Source: Humidesulfovibrio mexicanus (lineage in GTDB: Bacteria > Desulfobacterota > Desulfovibrionia > Desulfovibrionales > Desulfovibrionaceae). Taken from it: a stretch of DNA of 64,000 nt. The notes below the pieces were generated by a model that searched no databases, had not been told where the DNA came from, and saw only the letters and a program-made list of their open reading frames with translations. The DNA lies in NCBI RefSeq assembly GCF_900188225.1, contig NZ_FZOC01000002.1, positions 1-64,000 of the forward strand. Reading direction: 5' to 3'. Each line of letters begins with the position of its first letter. Position 1 is the first letter of the stretch. Below are positions 15,803 through 25,866 of this stretch, piece by piece. Position numbers and translations under genes: made by a program.

Positions 15803-17011
15803 TTAGGCCGCCTTGCCCTGCGCCGGGGTTTGCCGGGCCACGGGCAGCACGCACAGCCCGCCCAGAAGCAGCACGCCGCCGCAAACGGTGAACAGAAGGG
15901 GCAACGACGCCCCCGCAGCCAGCATGTGCCCGCCGATGACCGGTCCCAGGATGAAGCCCGCGTCCAGGGCCACCAGCAGCAGATTGGCGTTGGCCGCGCG
16001 CAGGTGTTCCGGGCTGACCCGGTACATGGCCGCGTTCACAAGCGGCATCATCAAGCCCAGCGCCGCGCCGAAGGGTACGGCCAGGCCCAGCAGCGCGGCT
16101 TCGCTTTCCGCCAGGGAGAACATCGGCACCAGTCCGGCCAGAAACAGCAGGGCCAGGCCCGTTGTCCGCGCGGGATTGAGCCTGTCCAGCTGCTCCATGC
16201 CCAGCACCCGCACCGCAATGGTGCTCAGGTTGACGCAGGTGAAGAACAGCCCCGGATTGCCCGCGCCGATGTGGAGCGCCCAGCTTTTCATGAAGAAATA
16301 CACAATGGTGTGCCCGGAAATGAGCAAGAGCTGCCCGGCCAGCAGCGTGCGCACGCCCGGGGCCTTCAGTCCGCGCAGCACCTCGCTCCAGCCGGGGCGG
16401 GCGTCCTGTCCGGGGGCGAGTTCGACCAGCAGGGCACGGACCTTGCGGGCCACGGGCAGAAGCAGGGGCGCGGTGACCAGCATCAGCGGCGCGGCCATGG
16501 CGTAGGCCCAGCCGGGGCCGGGCAGGTGCGGGGTCACGGCCTCCACAAAGGGCGGCATGAGCGCGCTGGGCAAGAGCGTGGTGAGGGAAAGCAGGCCGTA
16601 GGCCTGGGCCACCCGGCCGGGCGGAATGAGGTGCGTGAAGGCCGTCATGAGCCCGGAGGCCAGGATGACGTAGCCAGCGCCGTGCAGCACGCGCACCGCA
16701 GCCAACGCGGGCGCGGCCGTGGCCACGGGGTAGCTGGCCAGGGCCAGCACAGCCAGGCCGATGCCCAGGCCCATGGCCGCCACGCTGTTGCCCAGGGTCA
16801 GCCGGGTGCTCAGGTACGGCCGCAGGGCCAGCGCCGTGAGCGGCTCCAGAGCCAGCAGCGGGCCGCGCAGGGCGGGGTCGATGTTCAGGTGCTCAAGGTA
16901 GTTGTAAAAGCCGTAGAAAATCGCCAGGTTGCAAAAGCACAGCAGGCTTACCAGGCACAGGGCCAGAACCTCGAAGCCCAGCCGTGGCGGGCCGCCGCCG
17001 TCGCCGCTCAT
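15803..17011 (-). CDS. Major facilitator superfamily transporter
   Basis: This 402-residue protein has about twelve membrane helices. It starts at MSGDGGGPPRLGFEV, in the ATGA overlap with the upstream aminotransferase. A second basic loop follows TM6 and the C-terminal half repeats the fold. I see no residues that reveal the substrate. Translational coupling to the aminotransferase could mean export of an amino-acid-like product, but that is speculative. Confidence 0.82.
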   Translation of the reverse strand: MSGDGGGPPRLGFEVLALCLVSLLCFCNLAIFYGFYNYLEHLNIDPALRGPLLALEPLTALALRPYLSTRLTLGNSVAAMGLGIGLAVLALASYPVATAAPALAAVRVLHGAGYVILASGLMTAFTHLIPPGRVAQAYGLLSLTTLLPSALMPPFVEAVTPHLPGPGWAYAMAAPLMLVTAPLLLPVARKVRALLVELAPGQDARPGWSEVLRGLKAPGVRTLLAGQLLLISGHTIVYFFMKSWALHIGAGNPGLFFTCVNLSTIAVRVLGMEQLDRLNPARTTGLALLFLAGLVPMFSLAESEAALLGLAVPFGAALGLMMPLVNAAMYRVSPEHLRAANANLLLVALDAGFILGPVIGGHMLAAGASLPLLFTVCGGVLLLGGLCVLPVARQTPAQGKAA

Positions 17012-18135
17012 GCCGGGCCGCCGCGCACAAGGTCCACCACATCGCGGAAGGCGCTCAGGAACTCGCGCATCACCGGCTCCTGCACAAGGCTCACACGGAT
17101 CCAGTTGGGGAAGCGGAAGCCGGTCATGGTGCGCACCATGATTCCCCGGCGCATGAGGTGGCGGTACATGAGCGAATCGGACGCGGGCGTGCGCACCATG
17201 ACGAAGTTGCCCGCGCCGGACACGTGCTCCAGGCCCATCTCGTCGAAGGCGGGCAGCAGGAGCGCCTTGGCCCGGGCCACCATTTCGCGCGTGGCGCGGA
17301 TGTGCGCGGCATCGTCCGTGAGCGCCTCGGCCGCGGCGGGCTGGCCCAGGGTGTTGACGGAGTACACGATGTGCGTGCGGCGGATGTAGTCCACCACCTC
17401 CTTCTGCCCGCACACATAGCCCACCCGCAGCCCGGCAAGGGCGTACATCTTGGAGAAGGTGCGGAACACCACCACGTTCTTGTGCCGCTCCATCAGCTCC
17501 ATGCCGTCGGGGAAGTCCTCGTCGTCCACGTATTCGCGGTAGGCCTCGTCCAGCACCACGATTGCCCGGCCGTCCACCCCGGCCAGAAAGCGCTCCATCT
17601 CGTCCCGCCGCCACCATTTGCCTGTGGGGTTGTTGGGATTGCAGACAAAGAGGATCTTGGTGCGCGCGTCCATGGCCGCCAGCATCCCCTGGGCGTCGAA
17701 GGCGTAGTCCTTGAGGGGGATGAGGCGGGCGTGGAAGCCGGAGAACTCCGCCACCCATTCGTACACGGCAAAGGTCTTGTCCGCGGTGACGATGTTGTCG
17801 CCCTTGTCGCAGAAGGCCTTGATGACGCTGGCGATGACCTCGCAGGAGCCGTTGCCCACAAGGAAGCGCTCCGGATCCTTGCCGAAGCGTTCGGCCAGGG
17901 CGGCGCGCAGGTAGTGGCAGTCGCCGCTGGGGTACACGGCCGCGCCCGGCGGCGGAAAGCCCTCGATGACGCGGCGGGCGGCCGGCGGCGGCCCGAGGGG
18001 ATTCTCGTTGTTGTTCAGGCGGTGCAGGCGCTGCACGCCGTAGGTGCGGCACAGCTCCGGGTCCGGGCGGCTGGGCACATAGGCCTCGAAGGCCCGGATG
18101 TGCGGCGGAACCAGCTCAGCAATCGGCAGGGACAT
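17008..18135 (-). CDS. hisC: Histidinol-phosphate aminotransferase family, class I/II PLP enzyme
   Basis: This 375-residue enzyme has the fold-type I landmarks: NNNENPLGPPPAA near the start, NPNNPTGKWW, VVLDEAYREYVDD and the PLP-lysine motif RTFSKMYALAGLR. RVSLVQEP near the end binds the substrate carboxylate. These fit HisC, which transaminates imidazole acetol-phosphate in histidine synthesis. Paralogues in this family act on aromatic or other amino acids. No other his gene is near, so the symbol is tentative. The ATG 18135 lies 20 bases inside the upstream gene. Confidence 0.78.
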   Translation of the reverse strand: MSLPIAELVPPHIRAFEAYVPSRPDPELCRTYGVQRLHRLNNNENPLGPPPAARRVIEGFPPPGAAVYPSGDCHYLRAALAERFGKDPERFLVGNGSCEVIASVIKAFCDKGDNIVTADKTFAVYEWVAEFSGFHARLIPLKDYAFDAQGMLAAMDARTKILFVCNPNNPTGKWWRRDEMERFLAGVDGRAIVVLDEAYREYVDDEDFPDGMELMERHKNVVVFRTFSKMYALAGLRVGYVCGQKEVVDYIRRTHIVYSVNTLGQPAAAEALTDDAAHIRATREMVARAKALLLPAFDEMGLEHVSGAGNFVMVRTPASDSLMYRHLMRRGIMVRTMTGFRFPNWIRVSLVQEPVMREFLSAFRDVVDLVRGGPA

Positions 18136-19498
18136 GCTGGCACACCAGAAGGTCGGAGACGCCCGCGTGGGGCAGGATGAGCCTGGGGGCGAAGCCGCAG
18201 GCGGCGATGGCCGGATACCTCGCGGCCTGCCACGGTTCGGAGAGGTCCAGGTGCAGCAGCAGGTCCGGGCCGTGGGCCACGCCCGCTTCCTCGGCCTGCT
18301 CGGCGATGGCCCGCACATGGGCCGCCAGATTGGCCTGGAAGTCCCGGCCGTCCAGCAGGGGCTTCAAAAGCGCCAGGCCGCGCCTGCGGTCGTAGGAGGT
18401 GGCCAGCAGGGAGTGGGCGGGCAACAGCTTTTCGTGCGCGGGCTCGGCGCGGAGGATGTCGCGCGGGAAGGCCAGCAGGCCGTACTGCCGCTCCAGGAAC
18501 GGGGCAAGATCCGGGCTGGCCCACACCGCGCCGCCAGCGTCCTCGCGCAGGTGGCGGAACAGCGCTTCCTGTTCGCCGGGGGCCTCTTCGGCTCCCCCGC
18601 GCAGGGTCAGCACGCCCAGGGACTCGAACCAGCCTTCCGGAACATCGGCGGTGGGCCGCTCGCTGAAGGCGCAGACCACCTCGCTGCGGGCCACCGTGGC
18701 CAGAAAACGCTCCGTGAGCAGCCGCGCGGTCTCGCGGGCCAGGGGGCGGCCGGGGGAGTCGTCGAACACGTAGGGTCCGGAGAACACCACCGCGCGCGGG
18801 CCGGACTGCCGCCAGCACAAAAGCCCGGCCGGTCGGCCGGCCGCGTCCTGGGCGAGCAGGGCGCGGTACTGCCCGCTGGCCACCATGTCCGCAAAGCGTC
18901 CGGGGCGGAAGAAACTGGCCGGGCAGGAGCGCGCGGGGTAGCGCCCGGCGGCGAGGAGCGCCGCGTGGCGCAGCTGGCCTTCGCCGGGGGAGGCGTGCTC
19001 CGTGTCCGGAATGCTGATCGGTCCGGAAAGCTCCCTGGGCGTGGTGAGGGGCTCGGCCTCGGGGTACTGGCGGTCCACCTCGGCGGTCAGCACATAGACG
19101 TCGGCGCCGCTGGCCTCCAGGCTGCACCTGTCCGTGGTGCGCGAGGCCACCAGCAGGCCCAGCTCGGCCTCCTGGGAGCAGCTTTCGCCCTCGGCGCACA
19201 GGTCCACGCTGGCCGCGAAGTTCAGCGCCCTGAGGCTCACCTCGCCCGCGCGGAAGCGGAAGGCGGCCCGCGTAAAGGCGCCGCCCTGGGAGAGGGTCAT
19301 GCGCAGGGGCTCCTCCCGTCCGGCGAAGCGGCACAGGTAGGCGAAGAACTCCTCCACCGCCAGGGAGAGCCTGAGCGCGCCGGTGTCGTCCAGGCCGAAG
19401 ACCCGCGCGGCGTTTTCTGCCGCGGCCGTGGCCGAGGGCAGGAACTCGACGTCCGGCGGAAGCTCAAGGCTGATGCGCTGGGAGTGTTGTGCTGGCAC
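18116..19498 (-). CDS. Protein with HATPase-like N-terminal and GNAT-like C-terminal regions
   Basis: The chosen start is GTG 19498, which has GAGG 5 bases upstream; an ATG at 19573 would add 25 residues but has no ribosome site. The first ~130 residues (ALRLSLAVEEFFAYLCRFAG) resemble the N-box of RsbW-type anti-sigma/serine-kinase ATPases. Clear G-boxes were not found. The remaining part contains stretches resembling acetyltransferases, for example an acyl-CoA-like pocket region around GRPAGLLCWR. Function unknown. It overlaps hisC by 20 bases and lies about 100 bases after the antiporter, so it may share their transcript. Confidence 0.5.
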   Translation of the reverse strand: MPAQHSQRISLELPPDVEFLPSATAAAENAARVFGLDDTGALRLSLAVEEFFAYLCRFAGREEPLRMTLSQGGAFTRAAFRFRAGEVSLRALNFAASVDLCAEGESCSQEAELGLLVASRTTDRCSLEASGADVYVLTAEVDRQYPEAEPLTTPRELSGPISIPDTEHASPGEGQLRHAALLAAGRYPARSCPASFFRPGRFADMVASGQYRALLAQDAAGRPAGLLCWRQSGPRAVVFSGPYVFDDSPGRPLARETARLLTERFLATVARSEVVCAFSERPTADVPEGWFESLGVLTLRGGAEEAPGEQEALFRHLREDAGGAVWASPDLAPFLERQYGLLAFPRDILRAEPAHEKLLPAHSLLATSYDRRRGLALLKPLLDGRDFQANLAAHVRAIAEQAEEAGVAHGPDLLLHLDLSEPWQAARYPAIAACGFAPRLILPHAGVSDLLVCQHVPADC

Positions 19499-19597
19499 GG
19501 CGTCCTCGCGGGCGTTGAAGGTCGTGCGGGCGTCACGCTTACGGCCCGCTGGCGTTGGAAAAAGCTGGCGCATATGTCTTTCGCGCGGCGGCGCGCC

Positions 19598-21649
19598 TCA
19601 GCCTTGTTGGTCCTGCCGCGCGGCGTTTGGGCTGTCTGCCGTCTCCCAGGCGCGCTTGCGGCCCGTGAACAGCCCGGCCTTGGCGGCGATGTCCGCATGG
19701 GAGGCGAACACGTAGGCCACGTCGCCGCCCTGCAGGCGCAGGGTGCCGTCCGGGTTGGCCATCACCTCGCCGCCGCGCCCCACGGCCACCATGGTCAGCC
19801 CGTGCAGACGGCGCAGGTCGCTTTCCAGCAGGGTCTTGCCGTCCAGCACGCAGCCGGGTTCGATGGTCAGCGCGCTCAGGTCCATGTCCGGGAACTGCCT
19901 GCTCAGGGCCTCGAAGCTCTCGCCCTGGGCGTCCGGCGTGCGCAGCATCTGGTAGCCCTCCGCGCGCACGGCCTGGGTGAAGCGTTCGATGTCCGCCCTG
20001 GGCACCAGGTAGCGCATCATCACGCGGGTGAAGATTTCCACCGAGGTCTCGAATTCCTCAGGGATGACATCGCTTGCGCCAAGCTCCATGAGCGGGCCGA
20101 TTTCCGCCAGGAAGCGCGTGCGCGTGACGATGTGCAGACCAGGGTTCGTTTTGCGCGCCGCGTCGGTGATGCGCCGGGTGCTGGGGGGATCGTTGACCAT
20201 GATGGCCAGCACGCGGGCCTGGGCCACGCCCACGTGCTCCAGCACGGCGCTTTGGCTTGCGTCGCCGAACATGATGGGCTCGCCCTCGGCCGCGCTTTTG
20301 CGCACGGTTTCGGGGTTCATTTCGATGATGCGGTAGGTGATGCCGAAGCGCTTGGCGGCCTGTGCCAGATGGCGGCCCCCAATGCCGTAGCCCACGATGA
20401 TGAGGTGGTCGGACGCGCAGGCGTGGCCGGAGCAGGCCTGCTCCATTTCCTGCTCCAGGGGCCGGGGCTTCATGCGGGCGAAGACGGGCAGCGAGGCCAG
20501 GCGCTGGGCCACGCGCGGCGAGAGCGCGATGAGCGGCGGCGTGGCGGCCATGGTCAATATGCTGGCCGCGAGGAAAAGCTGGTAGTTCTCCTGGTTCATG
20601 AGGCCGTGCGATACCCCGGCCTTGGCCAGCACGAAGGAGAACTCGCCCACCTGGCACAGGGCCAGGCCCACCATCACCGCGGGCTTGAGCGGGAAGCCCA
20701 GGATGAAGGCCGCGCCCCCCGCCAGCAGCGCCTTGATAAGGAGCACCAGCACCGTGGCTCCGCCCACCAGGGCCACGTTGGCCACCACATACTGCACGTC
20801 GAGCAACATGCCCACGGAGATGAAGAAGACGCTGGTGAACACGTCGCGGAAGGGCAGGATGCCCTCCAGGGCGCTTAGGCTGTATTCCGACTCGGACATG
20901 ATGAGCCCGGCCATGAACGCGCCCAGGGACAAGGACAGCCCCAGGCTGGACGTGAACCAGGCGATGGTCAGGCACAGGCTCAAGGTGGACAAAAGGAACA
21001 GCTCGCGGCTGCGCGTGCCCACGATGGAGCGCAGGATGCGCGGGGTGAACTTGCGCGCCAGAAAGAACACCAGCAGGATCAGCCCCGCCCCCTGCAGGCC
21101 CGTGAGCAGCAGCGAGGTGCTCAAGGCCGAGCCGCGCTCGGAGAGGAAGGGCACCAGCAGCATCATGGGCACGATGATGAGGTCCTGCAGGATGAGGATG
21201 GACAGGCTGACCCGGCCGTGGGGGCTGTCCATCTCGGCCCGCTGCTGCAAGAGCCGCAGCACGATGGCCGTGGAGGAGAGCGCCGCCAGGAAGCCGAAGA
21301 AGGTGGCCTGGCCCGGCTCGTAGCCCATGAGCATGGCCAGGGCGTCGAAAACGAGGATGGTGAGCAGCACCTGCGCGCCGCCGCCCAGGAACACCTGGCG
21401 CTTGAGGCGCGCCAACTCGCCCAGGGAAAGCTCCATGCCGATGGTGAACATGAGCAGCACCACGCCAACCTCGGCGATGGTCTCCACCTCGTGCACGGCC
21501 TTGACGAAGCCGAGCCCGTACGGCCCGGCGAGCACGCCGGTGATGAGGAAGCCCACGATGGCCGGGAGCTTTATCTTGTGGCAAAAATAGATGACCGCGA
21601 TGGACAGCGCGAAAATGATGACGAATTCTTTGAACAAAGGCATTTCCAT
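19598..21649 (-). CDS. Monovalent cation/proton antiporter of the CPA2 (KefB) family with RCK domains
   Basis: The protein has 683 residues. The first ~385 form twelve or more helices with the CPA2 pattern (LPAIVGFLITGVLAGPYGLG and CQVGEFSFVLAKAG). After a cytoplasmic linker there is a TrkA-N/RCK domain with IIVGYGIGGRHLA for NAD binding, then a TrkA-C domain (LSALTIEPGCVLDGKTL). Family role: K+ or Na+ exchange for protons, gated by ligand binding to RCK. The glutathione-binding residues of true KefB/C were not identified. The ATG is just after a 30-base gap from the P-type ATPase. Confidence 0.88.
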   Translation of the reverse strand: MEMPLFKEFVIIFALSIAVIYFCHKIKLPAIVGFLITGVLAGPYGLGFVKAVHEVETIAEVGVVLLMFTIGMELSLGELARLKRQVFLGGGAQVLLTILVFDALAMLMGYEPGQATFFGFLAALSSTAIVLRLLQQRAEMDSPHGRVSLSILILQDLIIVPMMLLVPFLSERGSALSTSLLLTGLQGAGLILLVFFLARKFTPRILRSIVGTRSRELFLLSTLSLCLTIAWFTSSLGLSLSLGAFMAGLIMSESEYSLSALEGILPFRDVFTSVFFISVGMLLDVQYVVANVALVGGATVLVLLIKALLAGGAAFILGFPLKPAVMVGLALCQVGEFSFVLAKAGVSHGLMNQENYQLFLAASILTMAATPPLIALSPRVAQRLASLPVFARMKPRPLEQEMEQACSGHACASDHLIIVGYGIGGRHLAQAAKRFGITYRIIEMNPETVRKSAAEGEPIMFGDASQSAVLEHVGVAQARVLAIMVNDPPSTRRITDAARKTNPGLHIVTRTRFLAEIGPLMELGASDVIPEEFETSVEIFTRVMMRYLVPRADIERFTQAVRAEGYQMLRTPDAQGESFEALSRQFPDMDLSALTIEPGCVLDGKTLLESDLRRLHGLTMVAVGRGGEVMANPDGTLRLQGGDVAYVFASHADIAAKAGLFTGRKRAWETADSPNAARQDQQG

Positions 21650-21680
21650 GCGGTGAAATTTGCCTCCAACGCGTTTTGTG

Positions 21681-24422
21681 TCAAGTCGAATGTGATGCGC
21701 TGGCGGTTCTTCTCAAGCCGTTGCGCAGCTTCTTTTCGATTTCCACCAGCAGGAACACCGCCACGGCCGAGCCGAGCACCAGGGGCCATTGCCTTGGGGC
21801 CAGCGGCGCGCTCTGGAAAAGGGCGTTCATGGCCGGAACGTAGGTGTAGGCGCCTTGCAGCGCCAGCATCAGCCCCGCGCCCCAACTGGCCCAGGGATTG
21901 GAGAAGAAGCCCAGGGCAAAGGGCGAGCGGCGGAACGAACGCGCGTTGAACAGATAGGCCGTCTCCACCAGGACGAAGACATTGACCGCCACGGTGCGGG
22001 CCTGCTCCAGGCTGGCCCCGCGCGAAAGCTCGTACTCGAAGAGCCCGAAGGCCGTCACCAGCAGGAGCGCGCCCACCAACGCGATGCGCCCGGCAAGCAG
22101 GCGGTCCAGGATGGGTTTGCCGGGTGCGCGCGGCGCCCTGTCCATGATGCCCGGCTCCTTGGGTTCGAAGGAGAGCATGAGGCCCAGGGCCGCCGCGGTG
22201 GTCATGTTGATCCAGAGGATCTGCACCGGCAGGATGGGCAGGGCCACGCCGAAAAGGAAGGCCGTCAGGATGACCATGCCCTCGCCCAGGTTGGTGGGCA
22301 GCGTCCAGGCGATGAACTTGACCAGGTTGTCGAACACGCCGCGGCCTTCCTCCACCGCTGCGGCGATGCTGGCGAAGTTGTCGTCGGTGAGCACCATGTC
22401 CGCCGCCTCCTTGGCTGCGTCGGTGCCAGCCTGGCCCATGGCCACGCCGATGTCCGCCTGCTTGAGTGCCGGAGCGTCGTTGACGCCGTCGCCGGTCATG
22501 GCCACCACCTCGCCCTGGGCTTGCAGGGCGCGCACCAGGCGCAGCTTCTGCTCCGGCGAGACGCGGGCGAACACCGACACGGCGCGGGCCTCGGCCGCGA
22601 ACTGCGCATCGGACAAGCGCGCAAGCTCCGCCCCGGTCAGGGCGCGGCAGTGGCCGTCGGCCTCGCAGGACGGTCCGGAAAGGCCCAGCATCCGGCCGAT
22701 GGCCACGGCGGTCCCGGCGTGGTCGCCGGTGATCATCTTGACCAGCACCCCGGCGCGGCGGCAGGCGGCCACCGCGTCCACGGCCTCGGCCCTGGGCGGG
22801 TCGATCATGCCCTGCAGGCCAAGGAAGACGAGTCCCAGGGCCACGTCCTCATGCTCCAGGGCCGCGGCGTCCGGAGCGGGGGTTCCCTTGGCGAAGGCCA
22901 GCACGCGCAGGCCACGAGCGGCAAGCTCCTCTGTCTTGCGCGTCACCGCCGCAGCGTCCAGCGGCTCCAGCGTTCCATCTGCCGCCAGGGCCTGGCCGCA
23001 GCGCTCCAGCACGCGCTCCACGGAGCCTTTGAGCCAGATGACGGCCTCGTCCGCATTCTTGTGCAGGGTGGCCATGTACTGCCGCTCGGACTCGAAGGCC
23101 AGCTCGTCCACTCGCGGCCAGGCGGCCTGCTCCTCTGCGCGGGAAAGCCCGGCCTTGGCCGCGCTGACCAGCAGCGCCGCCTCCGAGGGGTCGCCCTCCA
23201 CGCGCCAAGTGGCGCTCGGCGCGCCGTTGCCGCCGGGCTCGCCCGGGGCGCGCAGCACGGCGTCGTTGCACAAAAGCCCGGCCAGCAGGCACTCCCGGTG
23301 CGCGGCGGAAAGTCCGCCGGGCGCGGTGATCTCGCCCTCCGGCGCATAGCCTGTGCCGCCGACCAGCGCCTCCACCCCGGCGGCCCACAGGCTGTGCACG
23401 GTCATCTGGTTCTCGGTGAGGGTGCCGGTCTTGTCCGTGCAGATGACCGTGACGCTGCCCAGCGTCTCCACCGCGGGCAGACGGCGGATGACCGCCCGGC
23501 GCGCGGCCATGCGCGACACGCCGATGGCCAGGATGATGGTCACCGCTGCGGGCAGCCCTTCGGGAATGGCGCCCACGGCCAGGGCCACCGAGGCCATGAA
23601 CATGTCCACGGCCGTTTCGCCGCGCCACAGGCCCAGGGCGAAGTTCAGCCCGGCCAGGACAAGGATGGCCACCAGCAGGAGATGGCTGAAGCGGCTGATC
23701 TTGCGTGTGAGCGGGGTCTCCAGTTCGTCGGCGGATTCCATGAGCGAGGAGATGCGGCCCAACTCCGTGCCCGCTCCGGTGGCCGCCACCACGGCGCGGC
23801 CTTGGCCGTAGGTGACCAGGGCCCCGGCAAAGGCCATGGAGCGCCGCTCGGCCAGCACGGCGTCGGGCGAAACGGGGTCGGCGGATTTTTCCACCGGCAG
23901 GGATTCTCCCGTGAGCATGGATTCGTCGGAGCGCAGTTCGCGCGAGGACAGGATGCGCACATCAGCGGGCGTCTTGTCGCCGGAGCGCAGGATGACCACG
24001 TCTCCGGGCACGAGGGCGGCGGCGTCCAGGCGCACGGGGGCGCCGTCGCGCAGCACCGTGGCCTCGGTGGTCATGGTGGCCGAAAGCGCGGAAAGGGCGC
24101 GCACGGCCTTGGACTCCTGCAGGTAGCCGATGACGGCGTTGACCAGCACCACGCCCAGGATGACGCTGGAGTCCACGACCTCGCCCAGCAGGGCGGTGAT
24201 GACGCCCGCCGCCAGCAGGATGTACACCAGCGGCTGGTGGAACTGGAGCAGAAAGCGCGTGAGGGCGGACTTGCCCTTGCGCACGGGCAGGGCGTTTGGG
24301 CCGTGCTGGCGCAGGCGTTCTGCGGCCTCCCCGGACGAGAGTCCGCGTTCCGGGTCTGTGTCCAGGCGCTTGGCGGCATCCTGGGCGCTCATGGCGTGCC
24401 AGAGGGGGGCGGTTTCGTTCAT
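21681..24422 (-). CDS. Cation-transporting P-type ATPase (P2A-like)
   Basis: The protein has 913 residues from an ATG with GGGAG upstream. Motifs in order: actuator loop TGES at 171-174, membrane motif IPEGLPAAV near 287, phosphorylated aspartate D330 in TDKTGTLT, and hinge motif MTGDGVNDAPALKQADIGVAMG. The PEGL motif and absence of metal CPC or heavy-metal domains place it with Ca2+/Mn2+-type P2 pumps rather than copper or zinc exporters. An N-terminal cation ATPase domain (about 10-70) is present. It precedes the CPA2 antiporter on the same strand, 31 bases apart, which suggests joint ion homeostasis. Exact ion not determinable. Confidence 0.9.
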   Translation of the reverse strand: MNETAPLWHAMSAQDAAKRLDTDPERGLSSGEAAERLRQHGPNALPVRKGKSALTRFLLQFHQPLVYILLAAGVITALLGEVVDSSVILGVVLVNAVIGYLQESKAVRALSALSATMTTEATVLRDGAPVRLDAAALVPGDVVILRSGDKTPADVRILSSRELRSDESMLTGESLPVEKSADPVSPDAVLAERRSMAFAGALVTYGQGRAVVAATGAGTELGRISSLMESADELETPLTRKISRFSHLLLVAILVLAGLNFALGLWRGETAVDMFMASVALAVGAIPEGLPAAVTIILAIGVSRMAARRAVIRRLPAVETLGSVTVICTDKTGTLTENQMTVHSLWAAGVEALVGGTGYAPEGEITAPGGLSAAHRECLLAGLLCNDAVLRAPGEPGGNGAPSATWRVEGDPSEAALLVSAAKAGLSRAEEQAAWPRVDELAFESERQYMATLHKNADEAVIWLKGSVERVLERCGQALAADGTLEPLDAAAVTRKTEELAARGLRVLAFAKGTPAPDAAALEHEDVALGLVFLGLQGMIDPPRAEAVDAVAACRRAGVLVKMITGDHAGTAVAIGRMLGLSGPSCEADGHCRALTGAELARLSDAQFAAEARAVSVFARVSPEQKLRLVRALQAQGEVVAMTGDGVNDAPALKQADIGVAMGQAGTDAAKEAADMVLTDDNFASIAAAVEEGRGVFDNLVKFIAWTLPTNLGEGMVILTAFLFGVALPILPVQILWINMTTAAALGLMLSFEPKEPGIMDRAPRAPGKPILDRLLAGRIALVGALLLVTAFGLFEYELSRGASLEQARTVAVNVFVLVETAYLFNARSFRRSPFALGFFSNPWASWGAGLMLALQGAYTYVPAMNALFQSAPLAPRQWPLVLGSAVAVFLLVEIEKKLRNGLRRTASASHST

Positions 24423-24552
24423 GCCGGTCTCCCTGTTGCGAGCGGGGTCTTGCGGCTGCGGCGCCCCTTGGGACCGGGGGGCCGGAAGGTCCGCATCTAT
24501 GCCGATATTGCCCCATTGCCGCCATGATGGCAAGCCGGGCCGAGGGAAGGGG

Positions 24553-25866
24553 CTACTGTTCCGCTTGCGTCTGCTCCCTGGAAAGCAGCACCCGGTCGAT
24601 GCGGCGGGCGTCCATGTCCACGATCTCGAAGCGAAGGCCTTTCCAGTGGATCACGTCGCCGATCTTGGGCAGCCTGCCCAACTGGTGCATGAGAAAGCCC
24701 GCCAGGGTCTCGATGCGCCGGGGCTCGTCCTGCGGCCAGCAGAAATCCACGACCGCACAGGCCTCCCGCAGGGGCAGCAGCCCGTCCAGCAGCCAGGAGC
24801 CGTCTTCCCGCGCGACGGCCTGGGGCTCGCCTTCGTCGTGTTGGTCCGGCAGGTCGCCCACAATGGCTTCAAGCAGGTCGCGCAGGGTGGCGATGCCCAT
24901 GATGTCGCCGTATTCGTCCACCACAACGGCGAAGCGCGTCTCGCTGCGGTTGCGGAAGGCTTCCAGCAGGGCGGAGGAGCGGGCCGTGTCCGGTATGAAC
25001 ACGGGCTGCCGCAGGTGCTCGGAAAGCGGGGCCGCATGGCCTGTGGCGCGGGCGGCCAGGTAGTCCCTGGCCTTGACCACGCCGACGATGTCGTTCAGCT
25101 CGCCCGCGCACACCGGAAAACGGGAGTGGGCGCTCTGGGCCATGCGCGCGAGGTTCTCCTGCTCCGGGGCGTCCAAGTCCAGCCACTCCACGCGTGACCG
25201 GTGCGTCATGAGCGTTGCCACGCCTCTGTCGTCCAGGCGGAACACGCGTTCCAGCAGGTCGCGCTCTTGAAGGGGCACGACCCCGGCGTGCACGCCTTCG
25301 TTGATGAGCGCCTTGATGTCTTCTTCGGTGATGTGTTGCCGCTGTCGCGTAAGCCCCATGAGCCGGGCCAGGGCGCGGGAGGTCATGGCGAGCAGGCCGA
25401 CAGCAGGGCGGGCCGCGGCCCGCACCAGGAGCATGGCCGGGGAGGTGAGGCAGGCGAAGCGTTCCGGGTCGGAGAAGGCCGCCTTCTTGGGTAGCAGTTC
25501 GCCCAGGACAAGGCTCAAGACCGTGATGCAGAGGATGACGATGCCCAGGGAGAGTCCTGCGGCGTGGTCCGCCAGCAGGGGCTGTGCGGCCAGCCAGGCC
25601 TCCAGGTGCACGGACAGGGTGGCGCCGCCGAACACTCCGGCCAGCACCCCCACCAGGGTGATGCCGATCTGCACCGTGGAGAAGAGCCGATCGGGCTCCT
25701 CCAGCAGCTTCAGGGCTTGTGCGGCCCTGCTGTTTCCCTGCCGGGCCATGGTGGCCAGCCGCGACTTTCTGGAGGCCACCAGGGCCATTTCCGCCAAGGA
25801 GAAGAAGCCGTTCAGGAGAATGAGCAGGAGTATGGCCAGGATCTCCCAGAGGGCTTCGACGGGCAC
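24553..25866 (-). CDS. CNNM/CorC-type transporter protein (DUF21, CBS pair, CorC_HlyC)
   Basis: This 437-residue protein has an N-terminal DUF21 membrane domain of about four helices (1-180), two CBS motifs (about 195-335, MGIATLRDLLEAIVGDL at the end) and a C-terminal CorC/HlyC domain to residue 430. This is the full architecture of bacterial CNNM-like magnesium transporters formerly called hemolysins. Family role: Mg2+ (or Co2+) efflux with nucleotide-sensing CBS domains. It lies about 130 bases upstream of the P-type ATPase on the same strand. Confidence 0.9.
   Translation of the reverse strand: MPVEALWEILAILLLILLNGFFSLAEMALVASRKSRLATMARQGNSRAAQALKLLEEPDRLFSTVQIGITLVGVLAGVFGGATLSVHLEAWLAAQPLLADHAAGLSLGIVILCITVLSLVLGELLPKKAAFSDPERFACLTSPAMLLVRAAARPAVGLLAMTSRALARLMGLTRQRQHITEEDIKALINEGVHAGVVPLQERDLLERVFRLDDRGVATLMTHRSRVEWLDLDAPEQENLARMAQSAHSRFPVCAGELNDIVGVVKARDYLAARATGHAAPLSEHLRQPVFIPDTARSSALLEAFRNRSETRFAVVVDEYGDIMGIATLRDLLEAIVGDLPDQHDEGEPQAVAREDGSWLLDGLLPLREACAVVDFCWPQDEPRRIETLAGFLMHQLGRLPKIGDVIHWKGLRFEIVDMDARRIDRVLLSREQTQAEQ

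Noticed and set aside
15803-18052. 749-residue fusion of an extra domain to the MFS transporter
   Set aside because: The extra part is the shadow of the hisC-like gene; the true start is in the ATGA overlap at 17011.
21789-24527. Plus-strand ORF of 912 codons over the P-type ATPase
   Set aside because: Shadow frame; the minus-strand ATPase has complete motifs in order.
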